From Staphylococcus pseudintermedius (GTDB lineage: Bacteria; Bacillota; Bacilli; Staphylococcales; Staphylococcaceae), in NCBI RefSeq assembly GCF_001792775.2, contig NZ_MLGE02000015.1, positions 1-55,465 on the forward strand: a DNA stretch of 55,465 bases, in the 5' to 3' direction. Both the position numbers and the translations under genes were made by a program. Below are positions 28,165 through 41,500 of this stretch, piece by piece. Position 1 is the first letter of the stretch, and each line of letters starts with the position of its first letter. Below the pieces are notes generated by a model, which was not told the DNA's origin, did not search any database, and saw only the letters and a list, made by a program, of their open reading frames with translations.

Positions 28165-29707
28165 CTCTCACTCTCCCAAACTGACTTTCCATAATCATAA
28201 AATAAAAGTGACTGAACCAACTCGTAATCGTAGGGGTATCATCATTATGACGCCCTGGCGTACTTCGACTCATCACTCGCGCACCTTGACGAGATAAAGC
28301 TGACAAAAGATTTTGGAATGCATACAAATCGTAATCATCATGTTCCATATAAGAAATCGCAAAGAGTGTCTGGTCGATTTGATTTTGATTCAGTGTGGTC
28401 CAAAATTTTTGATTCAGTCGTTCAATGGCTTCATCATCTAAGCCTCTTTCATTTGTCAACAAAATATCAAGCGCGGTACCGAAATCTTCTGGTCGCATTA
28501 ACCTCATATTTTCAGCTATCCCTCCTATATTGACGAGGGGTTTTCCCACTACAATGGCGGCTGGATTGAGTTGTGCACCATAATAGAGTGCACCAAAAGA
28601 ACCCATTGAGAGTCCAGACATGATCATTTCATCTTCTTTAAAACCTAACCACTCTAATGTGTCTTGGACGACCTTTTTAATTTGATTCTCAAAGGCATCG
28701 TTTCCTAAATAAAATCCACCACCCTCCAATCTCAAATCACTAATCAGTAAAAATGGCGCCTTAAATTTCTCCATCATATAGTAACCTTCAAACCCTTCAG
28801 CAGTACGGTAACCACTAAAGTAAACATTTAATGGCGGCTTTAAATCACCTGGATGGAAAAAATGGATGAATTCTCCTCTATCTTCACTACTCCACCTTTG
28901 TCCACCTAAGATAAACTGCCCATGTTCCATACGAGACCATCTCTTGTGAATATTACCTACTTTGAGCGTACCTTCCCCTTTTGCTTTTGCAGTCACAAAG
29001 ATATAGGCATCTTTGTCCATGCTCGGGATGGCAAAAGGCTCTATCAAACGCTCGCCTTCCAACACAAATTCGCGAATTAAGTTGTCCATATTAAGATTTT
29101 CATATAAGCGTAATGTATAAGACACTTTGACATGGGGTGATGATGTGTACTCGAGCCATATTTCATTGACTTTGTATCTGTCGTAATAAAGATACATGTT
29201 CCAACTCAGAATCGGCGTGTACGTCTCACCAAAATTTCCTTTTAGCACAAGTTGATGCCTTCCCTCATAATACGTCTCTCCTTTAAAAAGTGGGTTGACT
29301 TTACAATGAATAGGGTGAATCCGATCCCCATATTGTTTACTAAAAGCAAGTGCCATTAATCGTTTGATACAATCTTCTTCTGAATCATAAGAAAAACAAC
29401 GAATAAAGCGTGTACGAACAACCTCTTCTGCTTCAAAAAAACTATTCCAAAATCGTTGGTCGACATAAGTGTTGTAGGGTTGACTGACTAATCTGAATGC
29501 TTGCATTAACATCTCTGAATAAGGGACCTGAACAAAAACAAAATCAAATTGTTTTTCTTCTTCTACTAACTTTTTTAATTCTTCCAAATCTGATAATGAA
29601 TCAAGTGGCATAGAGGTCCAACTCACTTCATCTCTGTCTTTAAAATGTGAAGCATAATTCTCCCCACCAATTTGTAGCATTTTATAACGTTGCTTCATGT
29701 GTTTCAC
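28154..29707 (-). CDS. asp2: Accessory Sec system protein Asp2 (acetyltransferase-like)
   Basis: 517 aa, alpha/beta-hydrolase fold in the C-terminal half. Nucleophile motif GLSMGSFGALYYG (Ser about residue 366) and a C-terminal His in PGRHNDDTPT; family members O-acetylate the GlcNAc on the adhesin and help its transport. Start overlaps the asp1 end by 26 nt. The catalytic residues look intact, so modification and transport roles should both be kept. Confidence 0.9.
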   Translation of the reverse strand: MKHMKQRYKMLQIGGENYASHFKDRDEVSWTSMPLDSLSDLEELKKLVEEEKQFDFVFVQVPYSEMLMQAFRLVSQPYNTYVDQRFWNSFFEAEEVVRTRFIRCFSYDSEEDCIKRLMALAFSKQYGDRIHPIHCKVNPLFKGETYYEGRHQLVLKGNFGETYTPILSWNMYLYYDRYKVNEIWLEYTSSPHVKVSYTLRLYENLNMDNLIREFVLEGERLIEPFAIPSMDKDAYIFVTAKAKGEGTLKVGNIHKRWSRMEHGQFILGGQRWSSEDRGEFIHFFHPGDLKPPLNVYFSGYRTAEGFEGYYMMEKFKAPFLLISDLRLEGGGFYLGNDAFENQIKKVVQDTLEWLGFKEDEMIMSGLSMGSFGALYYGAQLNPAAIVVGKPLVNIGGIAENMRLMRPEDFGTALDILLTNERGLDDEAIERLNQKFWTTLNQNQIDQTLFAISYMEHDDYDLYAFQNLLSALSRQGARVMSRSTPGRHNDDTPTITSWFSHFYFMIMESQFGRVRDER

Positions 29708-31247
29708 CTTCTAACCAATCGTCCAACATTTTCAAAATTTCATTCGATTCATATGCCTTAGCAAGCTTCATTGCATACGCATAGGCGTGATTCCAATGTT
29801 TTAAGTAGTCTAAAAAATAAGCAATCCCCTCAGTTAAGTCAGCATCATTTGAAATCACATAGCCATTCCTACCGTGTTTGACATAATCTGTTTCCATACG
29901 GGAGATTTGTGGTAATCCTGCACCAAGACAACAAATCTGTAAAAATAAATCCGGCTCTTCATTCAAATCTATGACTAGTCTTAATGTCGAAACAGCCTCA
30001 GCAACATCGATCTCAAATGGTACAGATTTCAATGAAGCATAAACGATACTGTCACGCTTTCCTTTTTGCGGAAATTCTTGCAACACCTTTGATTCAGTGT
30101 GCCGCTCTTTAAAAAAGTTTTGTATTCGATTCACTTCTGCTTGTATCCATTCAGGGACCTGATATTCTTCTCGTCGTGTAAGAAAAACCACACGTATTTG
30201 AGGACGACATTCCAGTTCATTGATGAGGTAATTCACAATTGTTACCAATCTTCCTTGGTCTATACCATCAATCCATACTCCTATTAGACTTTCATGTAAT
30301 TGGTTGCTGACATTCGGAGTGATACGTACATCAAAAGGTGTAATACGAAGCCTTTTCTGGGTCTCCGAGGATAAAATACCGCAATCCGCTATACGTCGCT
30401 CATTTTCCATTGTGTCTATTAAACAATATGGACCTTCTTTGATAGACGCCATACCTTCATCAGATAGTGCATTTTCTCTTTGTTGGTAGACTGAAAAGCA
30501 TAGTCGTTGCGTTGAAAAATGACGTGAAATGATTGGGTTATGTCGGACATCTGATGCTGTAATAATGACATCTTTACTGCTTATTTTGGTTTTGTAATGG
30601 TTTATATATTCATCAATAAGCGCTGGCATATTGTCGTAATAGGCATATTTAAAACGATGAGCATAATCCGGATGAATAGTAACACCACCTAATAACAAGT
30701 CTTCTTTCATAATCCAGTCGCCATTCGCTGTCATGTAGTAATGCTCCGCGAATTGACCATGAGCATCACATGATAAAAAGCTTGAAAGAAAGCCACGATC
30801 GTCAAAGATACAACGATTTTTTTGAACACCCTTTTCAAAAGTTTCAATCCACAAAAGATACCCTTCTTGGCTGAATTGGATTTCTGAATACATATGTGGC
30901 CCTGTAAGTGCTCTAATTAAAAATAGTGAATGTACAAATTCTGTACCATTCGGCCAATTAAATTGACGATAATCTATAGGACGCGGTGTTTGATGCGTAA
31001 ATCCTTGAATTTCATCAAATAATGACCAGTATGTCGCTTCAAATAGTTCCTGCCGATGTAAAAACAAGCGTAAATTTGGTGAATAATTAAGCACCATCAT
31101 TTCAAATGGAGCTTTATTTTTTAAATGAATGTTCATCAGACTAATTAATTCATCAAACTCATTCACTTTTAACGTTCTATGAAAAGGAAGGGCTTGACTC
31201 CTCCACCAATCATCAGTTGTGTACCAAGCAGGTATAAAATGTTTCAT
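29682..31247 (-). CDS. asp1: Accessory Sec system protein Asp1
   Basis: 521 aa, size and opening (MKHFIPAWYTTDDWW) typical of Asp1. A GT-B-like fold that lost catalysis is expected; GLPQISRMETDYVKHGRNGYVI near the C-terminus is the conserved pseudo-glycosyltransferase stretch. Core of the Asp1-Asp2-Asp3 complex on the cytoplasmic side. Starts 10 nt after secY2 and ends inside asp2. Confidence 0.9.
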   Translation of the reverse strand: MKHFIPAWYTTDDWWRSQALPFHRTLKVNEFDELISLMNIHLKNKAPFEMMVLNYSPNLRLFLHRQELFEATYWSLFDEIQGFTHQTPRPIDYRQFNWPNGTEFVHSLFLIRALTGPHMYSEIQFSQEGYLLWIETFEKGVQKNRCIFDDRGFLSSFLSCDAHGQFAEHYYMTANGDWIMKEDLLLGGVTIHPDYAHRFKYAYYDNMPALIDEYINHYKTKISSKDVIITASDVRHNPIISRHFSTQRLCFSVYQQRENALSDEGMASIKEGPYCLIDTMENERRIADCGILSSETQKRLRITPFDVRITPNVSNQLHESLIGVWIDGIDQGRLVTIVNYLINELECRPQIRVVFLTRREEYQVPEWIQAEVNRIQNFFKERHTESKVLQEFPQKGKRDSIVYASLKSVPFEIDVAEAVSTLRLVIDLNEEPDLFLQICCLGAGLPQISRMETDYVKHGRNGYVISNDADLTEGIAYFLDYLKHWNHAYAYAMKLAKAYESNEILKMLDDWLEGETHEATL

Positions 31248-31257
31248 AAAATGCTCC

Positions 31258-32481
31258 TTACCAATATTGATTTAAGAAGGCACCGTATTTATCGAAATAT
31301 AAATAGGTCCTCATCGTTTCAGTAATATTCATTGCCAAATACACCATAATCATCAGTTGCACAGCAAAATAAATATATTCTGACAAGTCTGGAACCAGCA
31401 ATGAAATGTACAAAGGCACGCCAATAATAGCTGTAACAATGGTAGTTCCGAACCAACAAAGACGCTTAGCTAAATGATTTAAATAATTTCCTGTATCTGC
31501 ACCCGGCCTAATTCCAATAAAGTAATTACCATTTTTTAAAAAGTCCTTGGTATTTTGTTTGGTGTTTACGATTAAGCGTGATAACAAATAACCTAAGACG
31601 GTTTGAAGAATAAGGTAAATCGTAACACCCATATAATGCCCAAAAGACAACCATTGTAAATGAGGTGTTTTCCCAGTAACCATATTAAAAATAAGATTAA
31701 TCGTACTCGTTAAAAGCAAAAATACAGATAAACTAATCATGATTGAAATACTTCCACCAGGGTTGATTTTCCATGCTAAATAAGTCGGTTGCCCTGGAGT
31801 TGGCATTTCAATAATGTCTCGATAGTGAATGCGATACTCAATCAATTCAGTCAAAAGTAATATAAATAATGCGACAATTATTAATATCACCATTACTACT
31901 AGCATCAAAATCTCAATAGATACAATTGGCAAACTTTGCGTAAACATTGATTTAATCACGCTCAACAACACAATAGGCATCGGCCCCGCAATTCCATAGC
32001 GCATATTCTGATCTGCAAGCCACATCATTAACATGGCACCTGTAACGAGGATAAGTAGAAGTAATAACTCAGTGAATCTCTCAGCATCTGTATGTCGAAC
32101 GAATTGATTAATAACAAAATAACCTTGTATGATGCTTAAGCCTAGCGTTAAAAACTTTTCTTTATAATGTTTTTCTGCTCGTGTTTGATGCATGGCTTTT
32201 TCCATATTTTTATACGTTATCAAACTGATGATAATCATAGCTGTCAACCACGGTCCTAATCCCAATGAAAATACATTTAATTGATGTATATCTCCACCCA
32301 TATTAGAAACAGCTAACTTGTAAAAAGCGCTATCGTGTTGACGCATGGCGTTTTCATCAACAATGGTTATTTTACTGCCTAATATGTATATCAATAATAT
32401 AAGTATTGTGAATGCTATTCTTTTGTAAAAAATCTTGTATTCATATTGATTTATAATTTTTGTGATTCTGTTATTTTTCAC
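31258..32481 (-). CDS. secY2: Accessory Sec channel SecY2
   Basis: 407 aa, about ten membrane segments, shorter than SecY1. NVFSLGLGPWLTAMIIISLITY follows the plug region, and EMPTPGQPTYLAWKINPGGSISIMI and NGNYFIGIRPGADTGNYLNHLAKRLCWFG are SecY-family landmarks. Forms the dedicated channel for the serine-rich adhesin. It begins 108 nt after the adhesin stop, separated by a hairpin at 32502-32576. Confidence 0.93.
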   Translation of the reverse strand: MKNNRITKIINQYEYKIFYKRIAFTILILLIYILGSKITIVDENAMRQHDSAFYKLAVSNMGGDIHQLNVFSLGLGPWLTAMIIISLITYKNMEKAMHQTRAEKHYKEKFLTLGLSIIQGYFVINQFVRHTDAERFTELLLLLILVTGAMLMMWLADQNMRYGIAGPMPIVLLSVIKSMFTQSLPIVSIEILMLVVMVILIIVALFILLLTELIEYRIHYRDIIEMPTPGQPTYLAWKINPGGSISIMISLSVFLLLTSTINLIFNMVTGKTPHLQWLSFGHYMGVTIYLILQTVLGYLLSRLIVNTKQNTKDFLKNGNYFIGIRPGADTGNYLNHLAKRLCWFGTTIVTAIIGVPLYISLLVPDLSEYIYFAVQLMIMVYLAMNITETMRTYLYFDKYGAFLNQYW

Positions 32482-32501
32482 TTTAACCCTCTTTTTTCAA
32501 A

Positions 32502-32576
32502 CATGGTGTCAAAGAGGCTAACTATCTCTTTGACAAATCATGTTATATAAACATGAAGCTAGCCTCTTTAACCATG
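32502..32576 (-). terminator. Long hairpin between sraP and secY2 (attenuator or mRNA 3' stabiliser)
   Basis: Arms 32502-32523 and 32557-32576 pair over about 17 bp (AAAGAGGCTA with TAGCCTCTTT plus outer CATGG/CCATG). The loop contains a smaller dyad (TCATG ... CATGA). On the minus strand no long T run follows, so it is more likely a partial terminator or processing/stabilising structure than a full stop. Confidence 0.6.
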
Positions 32577-32589
32577 CTTAAACTATTTA

Positions 32590-35500
32590 TTATTCATGTG
32601 ATGATGTTTCTTCATCTTTTTGTTTTCTTGATTTTTTGAGTAAACCAAGGCCTGTAAGTAAAGCACCTACTCCACCCAATAAACCAGTTTGTGTCGTTGA
32701 TTGACCTGTGTCAGGTAATTTTTCAACTTTATTTGTAGCGTGCTGTTCATCTTTAGAAACTACTTTTTGAACTGTCGCTGAATCGCTTGATGACGAACTT
32801 GAAGTAATTTCTGATGGCGTTGATGCCGATGTTGAAAGAGAACTACTCATAGAAGTGCTTACCGAGTTAGGTTCACTTGTTGATGCACTTACTGAAATAG
32901 AGTCACTCACTGACACACTGTTTGACACTGATACGCTCATTGAAGCACTTGTTGATGCGCTCACTGACATTGATACACTTATCGATGCTGACTCGCTTGC
33001 TTCTGTACTTACAGCTTCGCTTGTTGATGTTGATGCTGACGTACTTGCTGACGTTGACGCACTTGCTGATACAAATTCACTTGCTTCTGTACTTACAGCT
33101 TCACTTGTCGATGTCGATGCTGATGTACTTGCCGACGTTGACGCACTTGCTGATGTACTCATTGATCCGTGTACTGACTTCACAACTGATTCAAATTCTG
33201 ATGGCGTACCATTGTTCGATGCTTTATCTTTCAATGAATCTACTGTTGATACAAATGTGCTTGCACCTTCTCTTGTTGTGCTACCGTTCGATGCTTCACT
33301 GCTTAATGAGCTCACTGCTGATACAAACTCACTTGCTTCTGTACTTACAGCTTCGCTTGTTGATGTTGATGCTGACGTACTTGCTGACGTTGACGCACTT
33401 GCTGATGTACTCATTGATCCGTGTACTGACTTCACAACTGATTCAAATTCTGATGGCGTACCATTGTTCGACGCTTTATCTTTCAATGAATCTACTGTTG
33501 ATACAAATGTGCTTGCACCTTCTCTTGTTGTGCTACCGTTCGATGCTTCACTGCTTAATGAGTTCACTGCTGATACAAATTCACTTGCTTCTGTACTTAC
33601 AGCTTCACTTGTCGATGTCGATGCCGACGTACTTTCTGATGCTGACACACTTGCTGATGTACTCATTGATCCGTGTACTGACTTCACAACTGACGCGAAC
33701 TCTGATGGTGTACCATTATTCGATGCTTTACCTTTCAACGAATCTACTGTGGATACAAACGTGCTTGCATCTTCTTTCGTTGTGCTTCCGTTAGAAGTTA
33801 CTTGACTCAACGAGTCTACTGCTGATACAAATTCGCTTGCTTCTGTACTTACAGCTTCACTTGTCGATGTTGATGCTGACGCTGACGTACTTGCTGATAC
33901 ACTCATTGATCCGTGTACTGATTTCACAACTGATTCAAATTCTGATGCTGTATCATTGTTCGATGCTTTATCTTTCAATGAATCTACTGTGGATACGAAT
34001 GTGCTTGCACCTTCTCTTGTTGTGCTGCCGTTCGATGCTTCACTGCTTAATGAGTTCACTGCTGATACAAACTCGCTTGCTTCTGTGCTTACTGCATCAC
34101 TTGTTGATGTCGATGCTGATGTTGACGCACTTGCTGATACACTCATTGATCCGTGTACTGACTTCACAACTGATTCAAATTCTGATGGTGTACCATTGTT
34201 TGATGCTTTATCTTTCAGTGAATCTACCGTTGATACAAACGTGCTTGCACCTTCTCTTGTTGTGCTGCCATTCGATGCTTCACTGCTTAATGAGCTCACT
34301 GCTGATACAAATTCACTTGCTTCTGTGCTTACAGCTTCGCTTGTCGATGTCGATGCTGATGTACTTTCTGATGCTGACACACTCACTGATGCGTGTGTTG
34401 ATTTCACTGCTGACGCAAACTCTGATGGTGTACCATTATTTGATGCTTTGTCTTTCAACGAATCTACTGTGGATACAAATGTACTCGCATCTTCTTTCGT
34501 TGTGCTTCCGTTAGAAGTTGCTTGACTCAACGAGTCTACTGCTGATACAAATTCGCTTGCTTCTGTGCTTACTGCATCACTTGTTGATGTCGACGCTGAT
34601 GTTGACGCACTTGCTGATACACTCATTGATCCGTGTACTGACTTCACAACTGATTCAAATTCTGATGCTGTACCATTGTTTGATGCTTTATCTTTCAGTG
34701 AATCTACCGTTGATACAAACGTGCTTACACCTTCTCTTGTTGTGCTGCCATTCGATGCTTCACTGCTTAATGAGCTCACTGCTGATACAAATTCACTTGC
34801 TTCTGTGCTTACAGCTTCTCTTGTCGATGTTGATGCCGACGTTGACGCACTTGCTGATGTACTCATTGATCCGTGTACTGACTTCACAACTGATTCAAAT
34901 TCTGATGCTGTATCATTGTTCGACGCTTTATCTTTCAGTGAATCTACCGTTGATACGAATGTGCTTGCACCTTCTCTTGTTGTGCTACCGTTCGATGCTT
35001 CACTGCTTAATGAGTTCACTGCTGATACAAACTCACTTGCTTCTGTACTTACAGCTTCACTTGTTGATGTCGACGCTGACGTACTTGCCGACGTTGACGC
35101 ACTTGCTGATGTACTCATTGATCCGTGTACTGACTTCACAACTGATTCAAATTCTGATGGTGTACCATTGTTTGATGCTTTATCTTTCAGTGAATCTACC
35201 GTTGATACAAACGTGCTTGCACCTTCTCTTGTTGTGCTGCCATTCGATGCTTCACTGCTTAATGAGCTCACTGCTGATACAAATTCGCTTGCTTCTGTAC
35301 TTACAGCTTCACTTGTCGATGTTGATGCTGACGCTGACGTACTTGCTGATGTACTCATTGATCCGTGTACTGACTTCACAACTGATTCAAATTCTGATGG
35401 CGTACCATTGTTCGACGCTTTATCTTTCAGTGAATCTACCGTTGATACAAACGTGCTTGCACCTTCTCTTGTTGTGCTGCCATTCGATGCTTCACTGCTT

Positions 35501-38500
35501 AATGAGTTCACTGCTGATACAAATTCGCTTGCTTCTGTACTTACAGCTTCACTTGTCGATGTTGATGCTGACGCTGACGTACTTGCTGATGTACTCATTG
35601 ATCCGTGTACTGACTTCACAACTGACGCGAACTCTGATGGTGTACCATTATTCGATGCTTTACCTTTCAACGAATCTACTGTGGATACAAACGTGCTTGC
35701 ATCTTCTTTCGTTGTGCTTCCGTTAGAAGTTACTTGACTCAACGAGTCTACTGCTGATACAAATTCGCTTGCTTCTGTACTTACAGCTTCACTTGTTGAT
35801 GTTGATGCTGATGTACTTTCTGATGCTGACACACTCACTGATGCGTGTGTTGATTTCACTGCTGACGCAAACTCTGATGGTGTACCATTATTTGATGCTT
35901 TGTCTTTCAATGAATCTACTGTGGATACAAATGTACTCGCATCTTCTTTCGTTGTGCTTCCGTTAGAAGTTACTTGACTCAATGAGTCTACTGCTGATAC
36001 AAACTCGCTTGCTTCTGTACTTACAGCTTCACTTGTCGATGTTGATGCTGATGTACTTTCTGATGCTGACACACTCACTGATGCGTGTGTTGATTTCACT
36101 GCTGACGCAAACTCTGATGGTGTACCATTATTTGATGCTTTGTCTTTCAATGAATCTACCGTTGATACAAACGTGCTTGCATCTTCTTTCGTTGTGCTTC
36201 CGTTAGAAGTTACTTGACTCAACGAGTCTACTGCTGATACAAATTCGCTTGCTTCTGTACTTACAGCTTCGCTTGTTGATGTTGATGCACTCACAGACTC
36301 TGACTCAGAAATAGTTTTTGACAGACTCGTAGATTTTGAAGTCGATGCACTTTGTGATTTCTCATGACTCATTGAAAGTGATTGTGAATCTGATACAGAA
36401 GCAGAGTCACTCAATGATGCTTCCTCAACTTTTGAAGTTGATGTACTTTGAGAAGCTTCTGTTGATTGATGAGTAGATGCTGATTGACTGTTCAAGATAC
36501 TTGTTGATAGAGAATCCTTTACAGACGTACTTTCAGATGTACTCACTGAAGCTGATGTGCTTGCTTCACTTTCTGATTCACTTAATGAAACAGATAATGA
36601 GTTCGAAATACTATCAGATTTTGCGATACTTGTTGATTCTGATTCACTCGCTGATTGACTATATGCAATAGATTCGCTTTCCGAAATTGACGTCGAGTCA
36701 CTGTCTGACACCGAATGTTGTTCAGATGTCTCTTGACTAATAGACACTGAGTTACTATCAGAGTCACTTTCTGAATGCGATATTGATTCCGATAAGGACT
36801 GTGATGTCTTATCTGATACACTTAAAGATTGCGATACACTTACTGAACCTTCAGATTGCATTACTGATAATGAATCGCTCGTTGATTGTGCTTCACTCAT
36901 TTGTACCGAACGTTTAGACGATGTGTAACCTGAACGATTTGCGCTAATTGAGATTGATTCAGATGTCGACGTTGATGCCGAGTCGCTTTCTGACTTCACT
37001 TTAGACGTTGATGTCGACTCACTCACTGATACACGCGTTGATTGTTCTTTACTAGTCGATATTGACAACGATTCATATGTTGATATGCTTGTTGACTTCG
37101 ATTCACTCGCAATGACTTTAGATTTCGAGTTAGAGATAGATGTCGATGCTGATGCACGCTTCGAAGCATTTGTACTTGTATTCACTGAAGCTTTTTCTGA
37201 TGCATGTGTTGATTTCAATGCACTTGCTGATTGTGATTGATACACCGACAGAGATGCTGATGCACTTTCTGAATCTTCAACACTTGTTGATGCTGAATCG
37301 CTTAATGACTCATTTTCTTCTAATAATTGACTTGCTGAAGCACTTTCTGAATGATTTCTCGGTTTTCCATGAGTTGCTTCAGATACGCTGAGTGACGTTG
37401 AAATAGATTCTGACGTACTTGCTGATGCTTTACTACTTGTGCTTGCTGATTGGCTTACCGAAGCATTAGACTCACTTAATAGCTGTGATTCAGAGGCTTC
37501 AGATTTTGCAACGCTCATAGATGCACTACGCGATGCTTTTGCACTCTCTACAAAAGACTCTTGCATAGATGAGATATTTGATTCTTCGTTACTTACTGAT
37601 ACTGACTCTGATTGAGACTCAGATTTGCTTGTTGAAGCCGATGCACTCATTTCTTGAGATACTTCAACCGATGCTGTCGATTCAGATTGAGAATGACTGT
37701 TGGCATGCTCTTCGCTTGTCGAAGTAGACATACTACTTGATGCCTTAGTACTGATCGATGCGGAATCACTCATAGAATACAGCATAGAGTCTTCATCACT
37801 GATTGACGTCGAAATCGATATAGATGTTGAATCACTTTCTGACTGATCAATAAGTGACATACTTTGAGATACTGACTCTGACAATGATCGACGCATAGAA
37901 GCGCTTGTTGATTTTGAATCTCTTGACACTCGTGAGTTGCTCGCTGATTCAGATACCGATTGTGATTGACTATCTACTTTTGATTGAGACGTAGATAGCG
38001 ATTCAGATACCTTAGCAGCACTTTCTGATTTCATAGCCGATACTGACGCACTTGTTGAAATGCGTTGTGATTGTGATGTTTGCTCTGATTGTGATAATTC
38101 TGCTGATTGTTGTTGTGATAGTGAATGACTATCTGATTGTAATGTTGATGTGTGCTCAGAAACGCTAATTGATTCAGAGTCTATTAACGCACTATCTGAT
38201 TCTGATAATGACGTTGACACTGATGCCGAAGCACGACTTGAATCTCCACTACTTAATGATGCAGAAGTGCTTTCTGATACATGCTTATCATGTAACGCGC
38301 TTGCTGAAAGTGATGATGATTTCGAAGTTGACGCGGACGTACTACTAGAAACTTCGCCACTAATTGATGCAGAATCACTTAATGATGCATTTTCAGAAGC
38401 AAATTGACTTACTGATCCGGATGTATCTCTATCATTAGATGCACTTAAATCATTTTCAGAATGTGTGACAGATGTCACTTCGCTTACAGAAGTACTTGCT

Positions 38501-41500
38501 GATGTACTAAGTGAAGCTGAGCTACTTAACGACGCATTAGTTGAATTTGAGCCACTTGTTGATGTAGACTCAGACTTTTCAATCGATGTGGATGTTGAAG
38601 CAGATAAACTACTTGATTGACTCGCACTGATTGAAAGTGATGCAACATTTACTAATTCTGTCGATCCCTTCGCTGTACTATCTTTATCCACACTTGTTGA
38701 TTGGCTCAATGAAACCGACGTACTATCTGATACCGATGTCGATGTTGACGCACTGTCTGAATCACTCGTTGATGTACTTGTCGACTTACTTAATGACGCG
38801 GAATCACTATCTGATACAGATGTTGATGTCGATGCACTGTCTGAATCACTTGTCGATGTACTTGTTGATTTACTTAACGATGCGGACGTACTGTCTGATA
38901 CCGACGTTGATGTCGATGCGCTATCTGAGTCACTTGTCGATGTACTTGTCGACTTGCTCAATGATGCTGACGCACTATCTGAGTCACTTGTTGACATGCT
39001 TGTCGACTTGCTTAGTGATGCGGAGTCGCTATCTGATACTGATGTTGATTTTGATGCACTATCTGAGTCGCTTGTTGACGTACTTGTCGACTTACTTAAT
39101 GATGCGGACGTACTATCTGAGTCACTTGTTGACGTGCTTGTCGACTTGCTTAATGAAGCGGAATCGCTATCTGATACTGATGTTGATTTTGACGCACTAT
39201 CTGAATCGCTTGTTGACGTACTTGTCGACTTGCTTAGTGATGCTGATGTACTATCTGAATCACTTGTCGATGTACTTGTCGACTTGCTTAATGATGCTGA
39301 ATCGCTATCTGACACTGACGTTGATTTTGACGCACTGTCTGAGTCACTTGTTGATGTACTAGTCGACTTACTCAATGAAGCTGAATCGCTATCTGATACT
39401 GATGTTGATTTTGATGCACTATCTGAATCACTTGTCGATGTACTTGTCGATTTGCTTAATGATGCTGAATCGCTATCTGATACTGATGTTGATGTTGACA
39501 CGCTATCTGATACTGACGTTGATTTTGATGCACTATCCGAATCACTTGTTGATGTACTTGTCGACTTGCTTAATGAAACTGATGTGCTGTCTGATACCGA
39601 TGTCGATGTTGACGCACTATCTGAGTCGCTTGTTGACGAACTTGTCGACTTGCTTAGTGATGCTGATGTACTGTCTGAATCGCTTGTTGATGTACTTGTC
39701 GACTTACTTAATGACGCGGAATCACTATCTGATACTGATGTTGATGTTGATACGCTATCTGAGTCACTTGTTGACGTACTTGTTGATTTGCTTAATGAAG
39801 CTGAATCGCTATCTGACACAGATGTTGATTTTGACGCACTGTCTGAGTCACTTGTTGACGTACTTGTCGATTTACTCAACGATGCGGAGTCGCTATCTGA
39901 TACTGATGTTGATGTTGACACGCTATCTGAATCGCTCGTTGACGTGCTTGTCGATTTACTCAACGAAGCTGAGTCACTATCTGACACTGATGTCGATTTT
40001 GATGCACTATCTGAGTCGCTTGTTGACGTGCTTGTCGACTTGCTCAATGATGCTGACGCACTATCTGAGTCACTTGTTGACATGCTTGTCGACTTGCTTA
40101 ATGATGCGGAGTCGCTATCTGATACTGATGTTGATTTTGATGCACTATCTGAGTCGCTTGTTGACGTACTTGTCGACTTACTTAATGATGCGGACGTACT
40201 ATCTGAGTCACTTGTTGACGTGCTTGTCGACTTGCTTAATGACGCGGAATCGCTATCTGATACAGATGTTGATGTCGATGCGCTATCTGAATCACTTGTT
40301 GACGTGCTTGTCGACTTACTCAATGAAGCTGAATCGCTATCTGACACTGATGTTGATGTCGATGCGCTATCTGAATCACTTGTCGATGTACTTGTTGATT
40401 TACTTAACGATGCGGACGTACTGTCTGATACCGATGTTGACGCACTATCTGAGTCACTTGTCGATGTACTTGTTGATTTACTTAATGATGCGGAATCGCT
40501 ATCTGACACTGACGTTGATTTTGACGCGCTGTCTGAATCGCTTGTTGACGTACTTGTCGACTTGCTTAATGACGCGGAATCACTATCTGATACAGATGTT
40601 GATTTTGACGCACTATCTGAGTCGCTTGTTGACGTACTTGTTGACTTACTTAGTGATGCTGATGTACTGTCTGAATCACTCGTTGATGTACTTGTCGACT
40701 TGCTTAATGATGCTGAGTCACTATCTGATACTGATGTTGATGTCGATGCGCTATCTGAGTCACTTGTCGATGTACTTGTCGACTTACTCAATGAAGCTGA
40801 GTCGCTATCTGATACTGATGTTGATGTCGATGCGCTATCTGAGTCACTCGTTGACGTACTTATCGACTTGCTTAATGACGCGGAATCACTATCTGATACT
40901 GACGTTGATGTCGATGCACTATCTGAGTCACTTGTTGACGTGCTTGTCGATTTACTTAATGATGCGGAATCGCTATCTGACACTGACGTTGATTTTGACG
41001 CGCTGTCTGAATCGCTTGTTGACGTGCTTGTCGACTTACTCAATGAAGCGGAATCGCTATCTGACACTGATGTTGATGTCGATGCGCTATCTGAGTCACT
41101 CGTTGACATGCTTGTCGACTTGCTTAGTGATGTTGACGTACTGTCTGATACCGACGTTGATTTTGATGCGCTATCTGAGTCACTCGTTAACGTACTTGTC
41201 GACTTGCTTAATGAAGCGGAATCGCTATCTGATACTGATGTTGATGTTGACGCACTGTCTGAATCACTCGTTGATGTACTTGTCGACTTACTTAATGACG
41301 CGGAATCACTATCTGATACAGATGTTGATGTCGATGCACTATCTGAGTCACTTGTTGACGTACTTGTCGACTTGCTTAATGAAGCTGAATCGCTATCTGA
41401 TACTGACGTTGATTTTGACGCACTATCTGAGTCGCTTGTTGACGTACTTGTTGACTTGCTTAATGATGCTGAGTCACTATCTGATACAGATGTTGATGTC

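Noticed and set aside
32855..35737. Several 290-400 codon + strand frames with Asp/Val/Leu-rich repeats
   Set aside because: Antisense shadows of the 240-bp module array; they break at the same module boundaries and have no translation signals.
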